From Strongylocentrotus purpuratus (taxonomy: Eukaryota > Echinodermata > Echinoidea > Camarodonta > Strongylocentrotidae): DNA of 64,000 nucleotides. Location of the stretch: contig NW_022145610.1 of NCBI RefSeq assembly GCF_000002235.5, positions 35,138,266 through 35,202,265 on the forward strand. The letters run 5' to 3'. Every line of letters begins with the position of its first letter. Positions within the stretch are counted from its first letter, which is position 1. The notes under the pieces were generated by a model. It saw only the letters and a program-made list of their open reading frames with translations, was not told the origin of the DNA and ran no database searches. Of this stretch, positions 43,801 through 55,993 are shown one piece after another. The position numbers and the translations under genes are program-made.

Positions 43801-46800
43801 AACATTGGTTGTGGTAGAATATTTTGTAAAAAAATGTTTTGTAATTTTAAATTTGCAGATGTATGATTGGTAAACCAAGGAATGCACAGGTTCACATGAA
43901 TTATGAAAATAAGATTAACAGAAATGTAGTTTTCTGTGACTAGCTGCAGATACAATGTACATGTGCAAGATTATGCATTTATCTTTGAAACCATCTATCA
44001 CCTGATACAATTACCATCCTTCTACATGTCAATTTCTTGTTCCCATTTTGAAATATTTTTTTCTAGAAATGTGTATGAAAAGGATACTTTAAAGTCCGAA
44101 ACCTCCCCCTTTCTTTACTTTTTGTTGATAGACTGAAAAAAGTAGGCTGGGTGACAAGTCTTTCATTTTCACAGACTTTAGCAAAGCAGAGCAAAGTGAA
44201 AGGAAAGTAAACCTGGGGTACCCTGGAATACTGTTACACTCTGTTTATGGTAGTAAGTGCTCCATGTTTTCCCTATGGTTCTTCCTTTGTGAAGCCTTAT
44301 GTTACCCCCCCCCCCCCCCCCCCCCCCCCTGTTCAGACTACCAAGGTTCATTGTATAGCTGTACGAAAAACATTTAGCTACCGGTATACATTAAAGTAGG
44401 CCTGACTGTTTTTTCATTACTGAAATTGGTATAATAGAACGTTGTATAGGATGGATGTTTGGGCATCGTTAGGAATAAAAAAAAATTGATAGACATGAAG
44501 GTTCACCTCTAATGTGAATTTCTTCATCATATGAAATCCATGTATGACAATTTAGTGGGCAGGGCTTTAATCATATAAGTGTGTGTCGATGATTGGCCAG
44601 CTGTCATACCAACTCACCGACCCCTTCCAAAGTTGTTTCTTTATACAATGTTTCTTTTCATGTACATGTATGTATGCCCTAGTCTATAGATGATTGTTTA
44701 TATAACATTTCTTTATGAGTTTTATGTACATGTCCTTTAGTCTGAATGGACTCTTATTCCCATGATAAAATAAAAGATTCTGGTAGATGAGAAAAGATCT
44801 TAAGGTGGGAGAGACGAGCTGAACCCAAGCTGAAAGGTTGAGAGAAAATAGAGCTGAAAGGCCACAAAAGGTCTGTTTTTCATTATCCCAAGCTCAATTT
44901 TTCAATACTAGCCTGGTCACAACCAGCTCCAGGTAATTCACAGTGAAGACATAAATAGCTGGCTATTTTATTGTTGTACTCAGGAATAAGCTCAAACTAT
45001 ATTCCCAAACAACATCCACGTAGGGCTAGTTCGTGAAATCGTCAACTGTTTTTGGCCAATTGTTTGGGCTAAGTTGCTGGTAAGGACACTCTAAGACTAT
45101 GACTTGGATATTCAAACTTTGTTTCTCAAACCTTATTCTTCAAGCTAGTACTTAGCAGTGAATTGTGATGGGGAACTTCAACCTCTTTTCAAGATTCCAT
45201 GACCGGGCTAAAATAAGGCTAATAGAAATTGGGTTGATGGAGAAACACCTTGTGAGAGAGATGAAGAAGAAATCATAGATGTTCAATGCCAGAGGTTGAT
45301 ATTTTTGCTATACAAAACCCATCTTGCCTAAGAGGGGATATTCAGATTTACCTACAACTACAAAAGCTTCAATTTTCACCCAGAAGCATGCAGTAGGACA
45401 TGGAGACATTCCTATTCAGAAGGGAAATGTGTCTTTTCAACAACAGTAACAAAATCTATTACACTTATGAAAAAACTATGTATTTGATTTCATTGGCTGA
45501 TAGACATTAGGCTGATTTCTTTTTTTTCTCCAATTAATATGTTCTTATGAAGAGTATGATTAAAATACAAGGTAACATCATCACACACAATTATGATATG
45601 ACACTATACAAGAAAAATATATTAAGATATTTCAAGTGTATTATGATGAAATTTAAAAGTGTTAAAAGCATTCAAGTACTATTACCCTGGCTGCAATTAG
45701 AAGTATTAATTGCAAAGTATATTTTGATGATACAATAACAAAACAATATTAGTTGCTGTCTTTCTTTATGTCAAGAGTGTGTACAGTATTGAAGTACACA
45801 TACCACTGCATATTGGTACAAATTTTTAAGGCACTATTCATTATTGGTAAACTAAATGAGGTATTTAGATAGGTATATAAGTAAATAAACAGTACTCTAT
45901 TTAAAGACTGTTCCCTCTCTGCAAATAACCTTGATAGCGTTGTATTACTCATTGGAGTCAAATAAAACTTAAATAGATTAGTTGTTTTGCCATTATCCAA
46001 AGTGAGTTGGCATTGCATTTGTTTATTCAATTTTAACAAATTTGTTTTTCAATTTTTGTGCCCTAGTTCACACTCAAAGCCTTTGAAGCTGTTAAGCGAT
46101 AAAGCAATTGTTTTGGTGTTTCTCTTCACAGTTCAATTTATACGGCTTTTTGGTTGGGGAGCATATATACGCCCAAATGGCATTTGATTTCTTTTGTTTT
46201 GTTGTTTTGCCATTTCTTTTCTCTTCTTTTTTTCAAAATCTTCAAATCATGTTTTTGTTTTGTCCATGTTTATTTTATATTTACTTTGTCAGCTTATACA
46301 CTGTATGCCTATTTTTTTCCCCAACATACACAAAGTTATATAATTCTCACTTTTTTAGGCAGGGAATGAAGACTAGGATTGATATCAGAGATAGTTGTCA
46401 AGATGATAAATTAAAATTAATATTCAGCTGTAGATCTTTAAAAGAAGGAAAACTAGGGCCAATAATGCCAGGGACAATATCCTTTGTCATTAATTGCGTC
46501 TGTAGAAGATTCTCAAGGTATCCGTCTGCTAATTAATAGAGGTCGCTTTTGGTACAGATCAGTGAAATGATTCCATAATTCGTAATTTATGTGACAAAGA
46601 GGATCATACGTAAATTAGATGATCCTGATATGTATAATTGTTAATCATCAGCAGATGGCATTCTCTGCTGCATGTTGACTTATGGCAATGAACAGAAGTG
46701 TGACAAAACCTGAAAAACCTGAAAAAAAACTTTCAGCGTAATGTGCACCATCTAATTTGTATTGGTGTCAATTTCATCTGTATATAAAAATCCCTGTAAA

Positions 46801-46912
46801 AAATCAGTATGCCAATAGTACCTGTGGTTTGAAAATTCTCATGAGACCCCCCCCCCCCACCTTCTCTCCTCTCTACCCCTTAGAAAAACCTAACCATGCA
46901 TCATCCAACCCC

Positions 46913-46917
<5 letters not shown>
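43801..46917. other. No gene recognised; poly(C) at 44306
   Basis: AT-rich intronic DNA. A C run of about 23 lies at 44306-44329, and another of 9-10 at 46848. Frames in 46108-46536 are Phe-rich and chance-like. Confidence 0.5.
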
Positions 46918-46958
<41 letters not shown>

Positions 46959-47018
46959 CTCTCTCTCTCTCTCTCTCTATTTCTCTCACTCTCCCTCTCT
47001 CTTTCTCCCTCTCCTTCT
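46918..47018. repeat. (CT)n microsatellite
   Basis: Long (CT)n with T interruptions. Confidence 0.95.
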
Positions 47019-47970
47019 ACTCCTCTCCTTTGATATTAAGCCCACTTCAGATTTTCATATTCAGAATTTCAGATGCAACCTAATGCCGACCCTCTCTTCC
47101 CATGACTGCTATCCATTTCTTTGAAGTTCTCTGCCAAGCGAAGTATCCACATACACATGAAACTTGATCTGCCCAATGTGAAATATTAAGGAGAGGGGGC
47201 TCTTGGTCGAGAATGAGTCATACGTCGATTGGGTTACCAGCACCATTTTAATCGGGCATTGTCATCTTAATTAAAGAGAAAACACAGGAGTGGAATATTC
47301 GTCATTTCGTTAGCAGTCAAATTACCAGCATTCCCACTGTTGTTAGTGCTATAGTCGCAACATTACACAAACTCTAAGAGAGAAACAACATGTGTGATGA
47401 CTCACCTAAAGGTAGAGAAAAAGATGATGAAAAGTGATGATTATGAATTATCACCACACATAAATACAAATCTGTTGGCTGGGGTGCCTAAGTGTAATGC
47501 CCTTCGCAGCCTAACAAGGAGCTGTTTAGTGGATATATATTAGATTTAAAGCTCATAAAAACCAATCATGAATTTATATGCAGAGCATTAGTCGCTACTG
47601 AATTAATTCAATTTCACCTCTGATGCTGGCCTGTAATTGTATAAAGTCCTGTCCGTTTTGTGTTTGTTTGTTGGGGGGGGGGGGGTGTTTTGTTCATGGA
47701 CGTGATTTGTTGATGGGAAACACAATCAAAGCTCAACAGTTATAAAGACGCGGTATCGATGACTCACAATGCAGCACATCTGCAATTTACACTCTTTCTT
47801 TTTCACCTTTTTCTAATATCGTCCACGATCCTCTTCTATTCCCAGCCGCCCCTGTTAAGATTTTGACCCGAATTAGAAACCTTAATCTTGTTGGCCCTCC
47901 AGGCACAATGCACCATCACCAGTCTTTTCGTGCCAAATTGGCCATGCTTTACAGCAATAGATGTCATTAG
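47019..47970. other. No gene recognised
   Basis: Intronic DNA with a 12-G run near 47673. Confidence 0.5.
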
Positions 47971-48465
47971 ATAGGTTCACACGATGGTCCGTTAACTCTT
48001 AGTTTAGGTCATGGCTTTAAAGTTATCTTGTAGTTAGGGACGATGCAGATGCACTCATGGTAACAAAACTTTGAGTTTACTTGAAGTTACAATCCAGGAG
48101 AGATCTTAGGGTAAGCGTGATATTCTATGAGCAGCGGGCAGCTCACTCAGAGTAATGTGCCATGCAGACAAATTAACTATGCGGTTACACCAGTTTTTAG
48201 TTAAAATGGATGATTTTCCTGCCTGCAGTTTAAAACTTTGAATGCTCATTTATTTATTTATTTATTTATTTATTCAAGTTTTATTTAAAATAGAGGGTAG
48301 GTACATTCATTTTAACAAAACTGCTTTCCAAGTACGCCCTCTGCTTTCCAAGTACGCCCTCATTGTTTCCACTCTGTGTGAACACTCATTATTATTTTCG
48401 TTGTTAATAACTTTGTGGTTTTGCAAGCTTTAAGTCTAAACCTACTACGGTCCCGTGTGAACTCA
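47971..48465. mobile_element. GTTCACAC-ended MITE, second copy
   Basis: GGTTCACACGATGGTCCGTT on the left pairs with ACGGTCCCGTGTGAACT on the right. Subterminal CTTAGTTTAGG and GCTTTAAGTCTAAACCT also pair. Contains (TTTA)n at 48247-48276 and a perfect tandem CTGCTTTCCAAGTACGCCCT pair near 48322-48360. Same family as 15601-16110. Confidence 0.75.
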
Positions 48466-49396
48466 TCTATTGCTCTATTGGTTTTCTGCCCTCAGTGTTT
48501 TTCTCTCTCGATTGCAGCGACAGAGGTGTGTTATCGAATATTGCCCGGAGCTAAACCATGTAGTAATCAAGTCTCACTCGTTTGCCATGGAATACAGACT
48601 ACATGTACATCTACCTCTTTAGATTTTTATCTGTGCTCTTGTGAACGGAGGCAATTAAGAAGAAAGGGGATGATCTTTTAATCTCCTGTACTTTGCAGAT
48701 TTGGTTGTAAATTTTTTAAAGAAAAATATTCTGTCATAGTTTGGCTGAAAAATGTCTCTTTGGAGACATATACAGCGGTGCCTAAGGCATCATGTATTAA
48801 AGCGAACATATTTTTTAGTGAGCAGATAAAGTAGACAGTACGCAATGTCTGAAATGAAATTACCTGGAAAATGTTTTGGAGGTTTCCAGTGGTTTTCTTC
48901 TATGCGAATTGGGTCTTATGATATTTTTTTTAATTGTGATTTTTTTTTTTTAATTTTTTTTTTACTTGACTTGATAGCATAAAGGAATAGGGTAAATTGT
49001 CCACTTTCAATTGATTTAAAATGATTGATTTACTTGACAACTTTGAGAAAAACACAATTTATCAAAGACTTTTAAGAAATCAGCTCAAGGGGAGTTCCAA
49101 ACCTATATAACCCATTGTTCTTACTATGATTATGTAACATGTTATTGTAATGGTAATACAGTCGTACACATTCATTTTTTCAAGCATTATAATTGTTTTA
49201 AAAAAAATGATGCTGCACATGGCTAGAAGGCTATTGAGATTCCTTTAGTTTGATTTTTTGAAAATCTTTGGTCTGACAGCGCCCCCGCTCTCAGCCTTCT
49301 ATCAAGTCAGTCGGCACCACTTCAGGGGATCTTCAAATAGAACACAACTTCAATCCTAAGTGTATTTTAAATTCATCTGGAAGAAGCAAGGCTATC
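48466..49396. other. No gene recognised
   Basis: Intronic AT-rich DNA. Confidence 0.5.
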
Positions 49397-49475
49397 ATCT
49401 GCTGAGAACCAGAAGGACATTAAGTTATACTCTAACACGGACTAAACACCCTTCTGGTTCTGATGGTTCTCAATA
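49397..49475. repeat. Dispersed short hairpin, copy 4, with a compensatory change
   Basis: CTGCTGAGAACCAGAAGGAC against CACCCTTCTGGTTCTGATGG. The family reads GAGCC / GGCTC at this place; here both arms changed (GAACC / GGTTC) and still pair. Confidence 0.85.
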
Positions 49476-49785
49476 TCTGACATTGAGGCGGTATGATTAA
49501 CGTTCACAATCCTCAATTGACCGATAACCGTGAAGCATTATATGCATACAATATTTCTATTTCAATCTCGGTATCTCAGGGTCCTTATACATGTACGTTT
49601 CCACTGCCAGGAGTGTCTCAGTAAAGTTAGACTTAGAATGTGCTGTTTACAGATCCTGGCTTTAAAAGTTTTAGATTGATATATTTTGTATCCCCATTCG
49701 GCCGATGACAGGCACTGTTCGTTTTTAGAATTATTGATTAGAAGCATTTCAAAATGGTTATGTTGGTACTCCTTTAAATTATACT

Positions 49786-49890
49786 TTTTGTTATGATTAT
49801 GACTTTAGGGAGATGATTTTAGGGTTATTCATTCATACCTGGTACAAATAAAGTCATTAATATAATAATAATAATAATAATAATAGCCTA
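49786..49890 (+). mobile_element. LINE-type 3' end with (AAT)n tail
   Basis: TTATTCATTCATACCTGGTA, CAAATAAAGTCATTAATA and (AATA)n. Only the tail is left. Confidence 0.5.
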
Positions 49891-50648
49891 ATAGTCCACT
49901 CCAAATTGTATTAAACCGAAAACGGAAATTCTTTTTGCCCAATTGATCGTGAGCCCGGATTTAGGGGTATTCTAAATAATTATGAATATTTTTTCTTTTT
50001 AATAAGTAATTTTTGTTCATGCTTTGCAGGGAGGTTTGATGCCATTCTAAGATATTCAATGATTCAACTTCATTCACTAATTTAAACAGGTAACAATTCA
50101 ACTTCATTCTTTAAGTACATACAAATGTTGAATAGCATCTTTAATCCCAGTTCTCAAATCCTAATAGTTTTAAGATGACATTACCATGTGCAACCGAACA
50201 AAGGGATGTGTTCACACGTACATGTAGGTTGCAGATCGAGTCTGTTAATTTTTTGTCAGTGGGAAGAGCCCCTATCATGGTGGTGATGAATGATGCAGGC
50301 CGGACCCTGAGATGAGGATGTTTTCTTTCCTAATTAAACCACCATAAATCATGAGTCAGGCATCTAGAAAACCAGACATGTTTCTAATCAGCTTGCGATT
50401 GGAATGGGTAATTTGATGTTTATAATCGCCGCCGTGAAAGATGTCCCTCTTTCCAAAGCGGATTTCCAAGCTGCACTATTACATTTGTTTGCATCCTGAA
50501 TTGCAAATCTTTTTTAAGCTGTATATTTGTAGATATTAGGGGATTGTAAATTCTGAAGGCTGCTGATATGGCTGACTATCTCATTTATCCAATAAATATT
50601 TGTACATTCCTGTGATGAATACCCAATTAGAATAAACACTAATTAGGC
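49891..50648. other. No gene recognised
   Basis: Intronic AT-rich DNA. Confidence 0.5.
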
Positions 50649-51022
50649 TTAAAGGTAAAGACCAGTATTGGAAACGCCCCAATTTCAAAAAATGAAATGG
50701 AAGCTCTCATTACCAATCATGTGAAAGAATAAGTTTTGACTAATACATGATGATAAAAAATTTGCCGGGAAACCGCCTACTAATTCATATATTTGGTAAA
50801 CTTGTTTCTCTCATGGTCTGTGAGAGATATAGGGTAGTCCCATATACATCTTTCTGTGTATAGTGCTTGTAACTTTACGAAGAATGGGCCAAATTTCTTA
50901 TCATTTTGATGATTCCAGAACCTTGCAGATGCTAGATGCTAGATGATCAACCTTTTCTGATCGATTCCACAACGTTTCTTTCACAATGCAATCGCATGAC
51001 CATAACTGGTCTTTACCTTTAA
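50649..51022 (-). mobile_element. TTAA-ended MITE, copy F (intact-looking)
   Basis: TTAAAGGTAAAGACCAGT and ACTGGTCTTTACCTTTAA ends. It is the reverse complement of copy B at 5839-6206 with only scattered differences along its length, including the shared GCTAGATGCTAGATGATCAA triplication. 374 bp, non-coding. Confidence 0.92.
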
Positions 51023-53040
51023 TGGAATAAAAAATAACCCTGTGAGACTGAGAGTAAAATGTACACACATTTCACTCTACATTGAGAGATAATCATCACA
51101 GTGTAAAAGCTGGAAAAGCTAAATGAAATCTTGCATTGAGAGAATTTTAACGGGTTCCAGTGGAAATATCATAATTATGACAGATGATACTCTTTATATT
51201 ACCATTAACAAAACCAAGAATGATGAAATTGAAATCTTGGAAAGGGAGGCTTTCAACTAGTTGCTATTGAAATGTTTAAAATCATTATGACACACAATAC
51301 TCTTCATTACTTATTAAAACCTGAAGCCTGTTGACAAATTATTATCTTCCTGGTAATCATATTTGAATATTGAAAATTATATCCCTTTGTACCACAATGT
51401 TACAGTAGAATTGTCCATCTTTTTTGTTACTTTTTCAAGCATGTTTCTCAAAGAGTCTAGCACAGGAGCATCATTACCTGGTAATCTTTGCGTAAATTGA
51501 CGACACCATCGATATTAGCAGTATTCTTTACCTAAACATCTTTTCTATGGATACCAAGGACAGTCCCATTATGTATTCACAAGTCCATGTTATGATTCCC
51601 ATTTCAAACGTCTTATACTAGACACTGCATGGATTTCATTCCCTCTAGATACAGATCTTCATATTGTATTCAGCATATTCCCCCAAACAAATTTGGGTCC
51701 CCCAGCTCAAAAACCGAAACCTGTGAACTTTTCACCTGCCGACCTGTGAAATACGAACGCATCAAACAAACTGGTTCCAGGATCGAGAAGTGCATGGTGA
51801 CAAGTTTTTGGAAATGCAACAATGGGGGCCCCATTTGGTATGAAAACAGACAAATAAGGATTCTTGAATAGTTGTTGAAAAGATCCTTTTATTCTGAGCA
51901 GTATCAAAGTAAACATGAGACCTTATTTGAACATTTATTTGTGATACCTTGGTGGAAATTTTGACACAATCGATGGTAGAGTATTACTGTAGCAAGCTTA
52001 TATCATTGCCCTGGGTTATAGCTTTGTGGAAATGTTTAGAAACTGATCAGATTTCACAGAGCCTACTTCTGAGCACTGAAATTACATTTAAATATTTTAT
52101 ATCCATTAGTCACCTTCAAATTGAAAGATACACTGTAGATGCAATTATTATGTTTGTTTGCTTTTTATTTATGTAAATCTCTTATTTGCAGTGTAGCCTT
52201 GTTAGCTACTAAATATTATACAAAAATAAACCATATGATAGATAGTCCCCAAGATGCCACCAATCTTTCATTATGCATTAAAATTCAGATTTTGTAAAAA
52301 GAGGATAATTCAATTTGAAAGAGTATTCTCATTCTTCATATTGTTGTATACATTGTTGTATAATGTATTGCTTCGTACATGTAATTCCTGAACCTGTTTT
52401 TAATTTCAAGAAGGAAGACTTTTTTATGTCCTGAAAGATTAGACCATATCAAAAGTTTAAGTAGTTCATAAACTGCCATGAGGCTGCAAAGGTCATAATT
52501 TAAAGACCCCTTTTTCAGTACAGAGAATGATTGACATAATGCAATGAAATCCAGTCTGCACTACTTACAAAATGTACATCTTGTAATCGGTTAACATTAT
52601 TCATGAATGAAACAATCTGGGCTTGTTTCAATTTGCTTCATCGAGCATATACATGCTAATTTCTCATCTAAATTTTAGATGACACCTTGCAAAGTAGTCC
52701 ATTCAAGCGTTGCAAAATTGCCTGATCAGGCCACGAAATCGCCTTGAGAACCTTCATCAGTGGATGAAAATGAAGAATATGCCGGCCGGCGCCAGGGTCT
52801 TTGGTAATCTGGGAGCCAGGGATGAAGTTGGAGGGCTTCGTGTTGTTTCCCCCTCTATGAATGTATCCGTAATGACGATGCGCAGTGAAGCAAGTGATTA
52901 GCCCAGATTGGAGAATTAGAAATGAAAATATCCGGTATTTAGAGTGGTCTGAGGTCAGGATTGTATGTTGCGGCTTATTATCCGGGTGAATAGTACTTAT
53001 GTTGGAGAGTTTGGAAAGAAAAGAAAAAAGGGAAATGTAA
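51023..53040. other. No gene recognised; GC-richer patch at 52720-52900
   Basis: AT-rich intronic DNA, except that 52720-52900 is GC-rich with GCCGGCCGGCGCC and a 63-codon frame. No donor in a useful phase was found. It could be a conserved regulatory patch. Confidence 0.45.
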
Positions 53041-53215
53041 GGGATAGAAAATAAATGTGAGAGAGAGGGGAGAGAGGAAACTCAGGAGAGAAAGAGAGAG
53101 AGAGGGGGGGGGGGGGGGGGGGCCGGGGGAGGGAAGAAAGAGGGCGGGAAGAGGGCAACATACACGGGGGGGGGGGGGGGGGGGGACACACCGACAGAAC
53201 CAGACAGGAGCGGGA
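53041..53215. repeat. GA and poly(G) tract
   Basis: (GA)n blocks with G runs of about 18 (53105) and 19 (53167). Confidence 0.93.
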
Positions 53216-53699
53216 GAGAGAAAATTTTCTGGAGTTTTGAGTTTTTGGAGGAAAACAAAAATTAGTAAAAATGATGTAGTTGGGAAGAAAGGAAACAGAG
53301 ATAAAGGAATAGATACAGTGCAGTCATGTACATGGAGGAAGAAATTTTTGTTTGAAAATGAAAGGAAAGTTTATTGCTTGTTCAAGCTAGTACCCCATGC
53401 TATGCAGCTAGCTAGCCGGAAGTGACTAAGATGGATGGATGAAATAGATATGCTTCTAATATCCTCCTAATGTTGATTATTTCAAGTTTTTTTTAAAAAC
53501 ATAATATTTTATTGCAAAGTACATGAACTGCTAATTTCAGTTTTTCGTTAAAGGGAGGATAATATTGGAACAGTAAATACTGCTGAGAAAAGTGTAAACT
53601 TGGATTAGGTTATTGATGCCTTTTTGTGCAAGGAGAAAAATGAAGAGTGGACAATATATCTTTGTGATGTGACTGATTATTGTTAATGAAATCTTATGC

Positions 53700-53740
53700 A
53701 TAGACCCAGTAGGATAACCTTCTGGCTCTCAGCAGATGAA
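53700..53740. repeat. Half hairpin of the dispersed family
   Basis: ACCTTCTGGCTCTCAGCAGATG matches the right arm; the left arm is not recognisable. It ends about 55 bp before the acceptor of the SAM exon. Confidence 0.6.
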
Positions 53741-53794
53741 AATATGATTAATAAATTCATAATTTTTTAATCATTTTTTCCTATTTTTTTCCAG

Positions 53795-53898
53795 GGAGTC
53801 CTACAAGGATGGCTTTTCATCTTGAGATAGATGTGTGGCTTCAGACTCTAGAGCTAGAGGAATATATCTCTCTCTTTCAATCGTACCACAACGTCAAG
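53795..53898 (+). CDS. SAM-domain exon (N-terminal half of the domain)
   Basis: Acceptor TTTTTTCCTATTTTTTTCCAG and donor GTCAAG|GTAAGAC are both strong. The first two bases complete a codon from a phase 1 leader; then SPTRMAFHLEIDVWLQTLEL, EEYISLFQSYHNVK, ending in phase 0. W-L-x-x-L-x-L-E-E-Y-x-x-x-F is the helix 1-2 signature of SAM domains, which mediate protein or RNA binding and polymerise. The remaining helices should lie in the next exon, which was not found in the window. An N-terminal SAM of this type recalls ARAP Arf-GAP/Rho-GAP proteins, but other SAM families are possible. An internal ATG at 53809 could also serve as a start if this exon is joined to untranslated leaders. Confidence 0.8.
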
Positions 53899-54535
53899 GT
53901 AAGACACATATAAGTGGTATATAATTATCTGTAAGACACATATATGATATATAATTATCTGTAAGACACATATAAGTGGTATATAATTATCTGTAAGACA
54001 CATATATGATATATAATTATCTGTAAGACACATATAAGTGGTATATAATTATCTGTAAGACACATATATGATATATAATTATCTTTAAGACACATATAAG
54101 TGGTATATAATTATCTGTAAGACACATATATGATATATAATTATCTGTAAGACACATATAAGTGGTATATAATTATCTGTAAGACACATATATGATATAT
54201 AATTATCTGTAAGACACATATAAGTGGTATATAATTATCTGTAAGACACATATATGATATATAATTATCTGTAAGACACATATAAGTGGTATATAATTAT
54301 CTGTAAGACACATATATGATATATAATTATCTGTAAGAGACATATAAGTGATATACAATTATCTGAAAGACACATATATGATATATAATTATCTGTAAGA
54401 GACATATAAGTGATATATAATTATCTGAAAGACACATATAAGTGATATATAAATATCTGTAAGACACATATAAGTGATATATAATTATCTGAAAGACACA
54501 TATAAGTTATATATATAAATATCTGTAAGACTGGT
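53899..54535. repeat. 62-bp minisatellite starting at the splice donor
   Basis: Units of 32 bp (GTAAGACACATATAAGTGG...) and 30 bp (GTAAGACACATATATGATAT...) alternate for about 20 units, then degrade. The array begins with the intron's own first base, so each unit carries a copy of the donor word GTAAGAC, preceded by TCT rather than AAG. Confidence 0.95.
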
Positions 54536-55530
54536 TAAATGAATATTGGATGGATCATCTTTAGATATTCAAGAGATACATCATTATCTTCATTCTTTCT
54601 TTGCCACTAGGCACTAAGCTTAGAAACAATCACAAATTATGAACTTAGAAGCATCATATATACTCAATAATAATTAATATTATTGATATACTCAAAGCTT
54701 TTTATTATTAATTGAAGTAGTTATTCTATAAAAGTGTGAATGTATACAAAAATCAATATTTTATGTTCTTGAAGAATTTTTTTCACCTCAAATTATTTTG
54801 CTGAATTCAAGACAGGTTCTTATTGCACATTTTTACGAGGTGTGTGATTGAATTAATAAATTTAATTTTGAAAGCTGATACCAAAAGTATTGTATTTGGG
54901 TGCTTCCTGAGAAAGAAGATGAATTCAATACGAGCCCTCTCCAATTACTGTAGATTGAATTGGTCTGTAAAGAGAACGCACATTTATTTCATTTTCAGGA
55001 TCCACACAACAAACAGTACATTCAGCTCCTCACCCAGATAAAACATCAGCACAATAGTACAATGTTTGCATTGTATTTCAAGATGAGCTGCTCCCATTTA
55101 TACAGACAAAATGAAATGATAGAACATTTTGTTTGCATTGTACTTTAAGATGAACTGCCCTCAAAACATTTATTCAGAAAAAATGGCACATTTTGTTCGT
55201 GTTTGAGATAGGCTGACCAAAATGTGATGGGGGAAAGAGATTGCATCAAATTACTACTATTACTTAAAAACATATTATTTTTTATATTTTTTAATTGCAC
55301 CCTTTCATCAGCATTATTAGGTTTGAAGAAAATATTATATTCATAGTCACAGTTTTCCATTCTCTTTTGAAATACATTTTTATGTTGATGATGTTGTCAA
55401 ACTGTAAATTATCTTAAACTATCTTAACCTATTGCCTATTGGAATCTGATGGTTCCTATAATTAAACAAAGGGGATTTGGGAATTCAGTAGTGAATGGGT
55501 TAAACTTTCTCTACAACACCACACATCATT

Positions 55531-55571
<41 letters not shown>

Positions 55572-55635
55572 TGCACATGTATAAAAACAAAGAGGGCGAA
55601 AAGAACATTAACTATACATTTAAAATGATAACATG
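54536..55635. other. No gene recognised; (CT)n at 55530
   Basis: AT-rich intron. A CAG at 55000 opens a frame DPHNKQYIQLLTQI that is in phase with the SAM exon but does not look like the second half of a SAM domain. C7-(CT)n at 55530-55568. Confidence 0.5.
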
Positions 55636-55708
55636 TCTGCTGAGAGCCAGAAGGGCATAAACGAATAGCACTTTACATAGTTAGTGCCTTTCTGGCGCTA
55701 ACCAGATG
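55636..55708. repeat. Dispersed short hairpin, copy 5
   Basis: CTGCTGAGAGCCAGAAGGGC against GTGCCTTTCTGGCGCTAACC. Confidence 0.85.
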
Positions 55709-55911
55709 TTGTGGCTTGCAGCAGACATAATGTACTCCAATGGTTATTGAATGTGTCTCTCCCTTTGCTATGGTTGCGAACACACAAACATGTATGCCCC
55801 CTCAATCTAGGTCGGGACGTCGAACATGAAAATGTCACCGGCAATTGAGTACCTTACATACCAAAGACATGATGCAATTGGCTTGGAATGATTAGAGTGC
55901 GATTGTATGTC

Positions 55912-55993
55912 GTCTGCTGAGACAGTGAGAGCCAGAAGGTTGTTAACTAATATCATTTACATGATGGTAATGCCCTTCTGGCGCTCAGTAGAT
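55912..55993. repeat. Dispersed short hairpin, copy 6
   Basis: GTCTGCTGAGACAGTGAGAG then CCAGAAGGTTGTTAA against TTACATGATGGTAATGCCC and TTCTGGCGCTCAGTAGATG. There is an 8-nt insertion in the left arm. It lies only 204 bp from copy 5. Confidence 0.85.

Noticed and set aside
46108-46536. 142-codon hydrophobic frame
   Set aside because: Phe/Leu content comes from a T-rich stretch; no start context, splice sites or domain pattern, and the second half looks unrelated to the first.
54999-55148. Possible next exon after the SAM exon (frame DPHNKQYIQLLTQIK)
   Set aside because: It has a CAG acceptor and the right phase but lacks the helix 3-5 pattern expected to complete a SAM domain and has no good donor.
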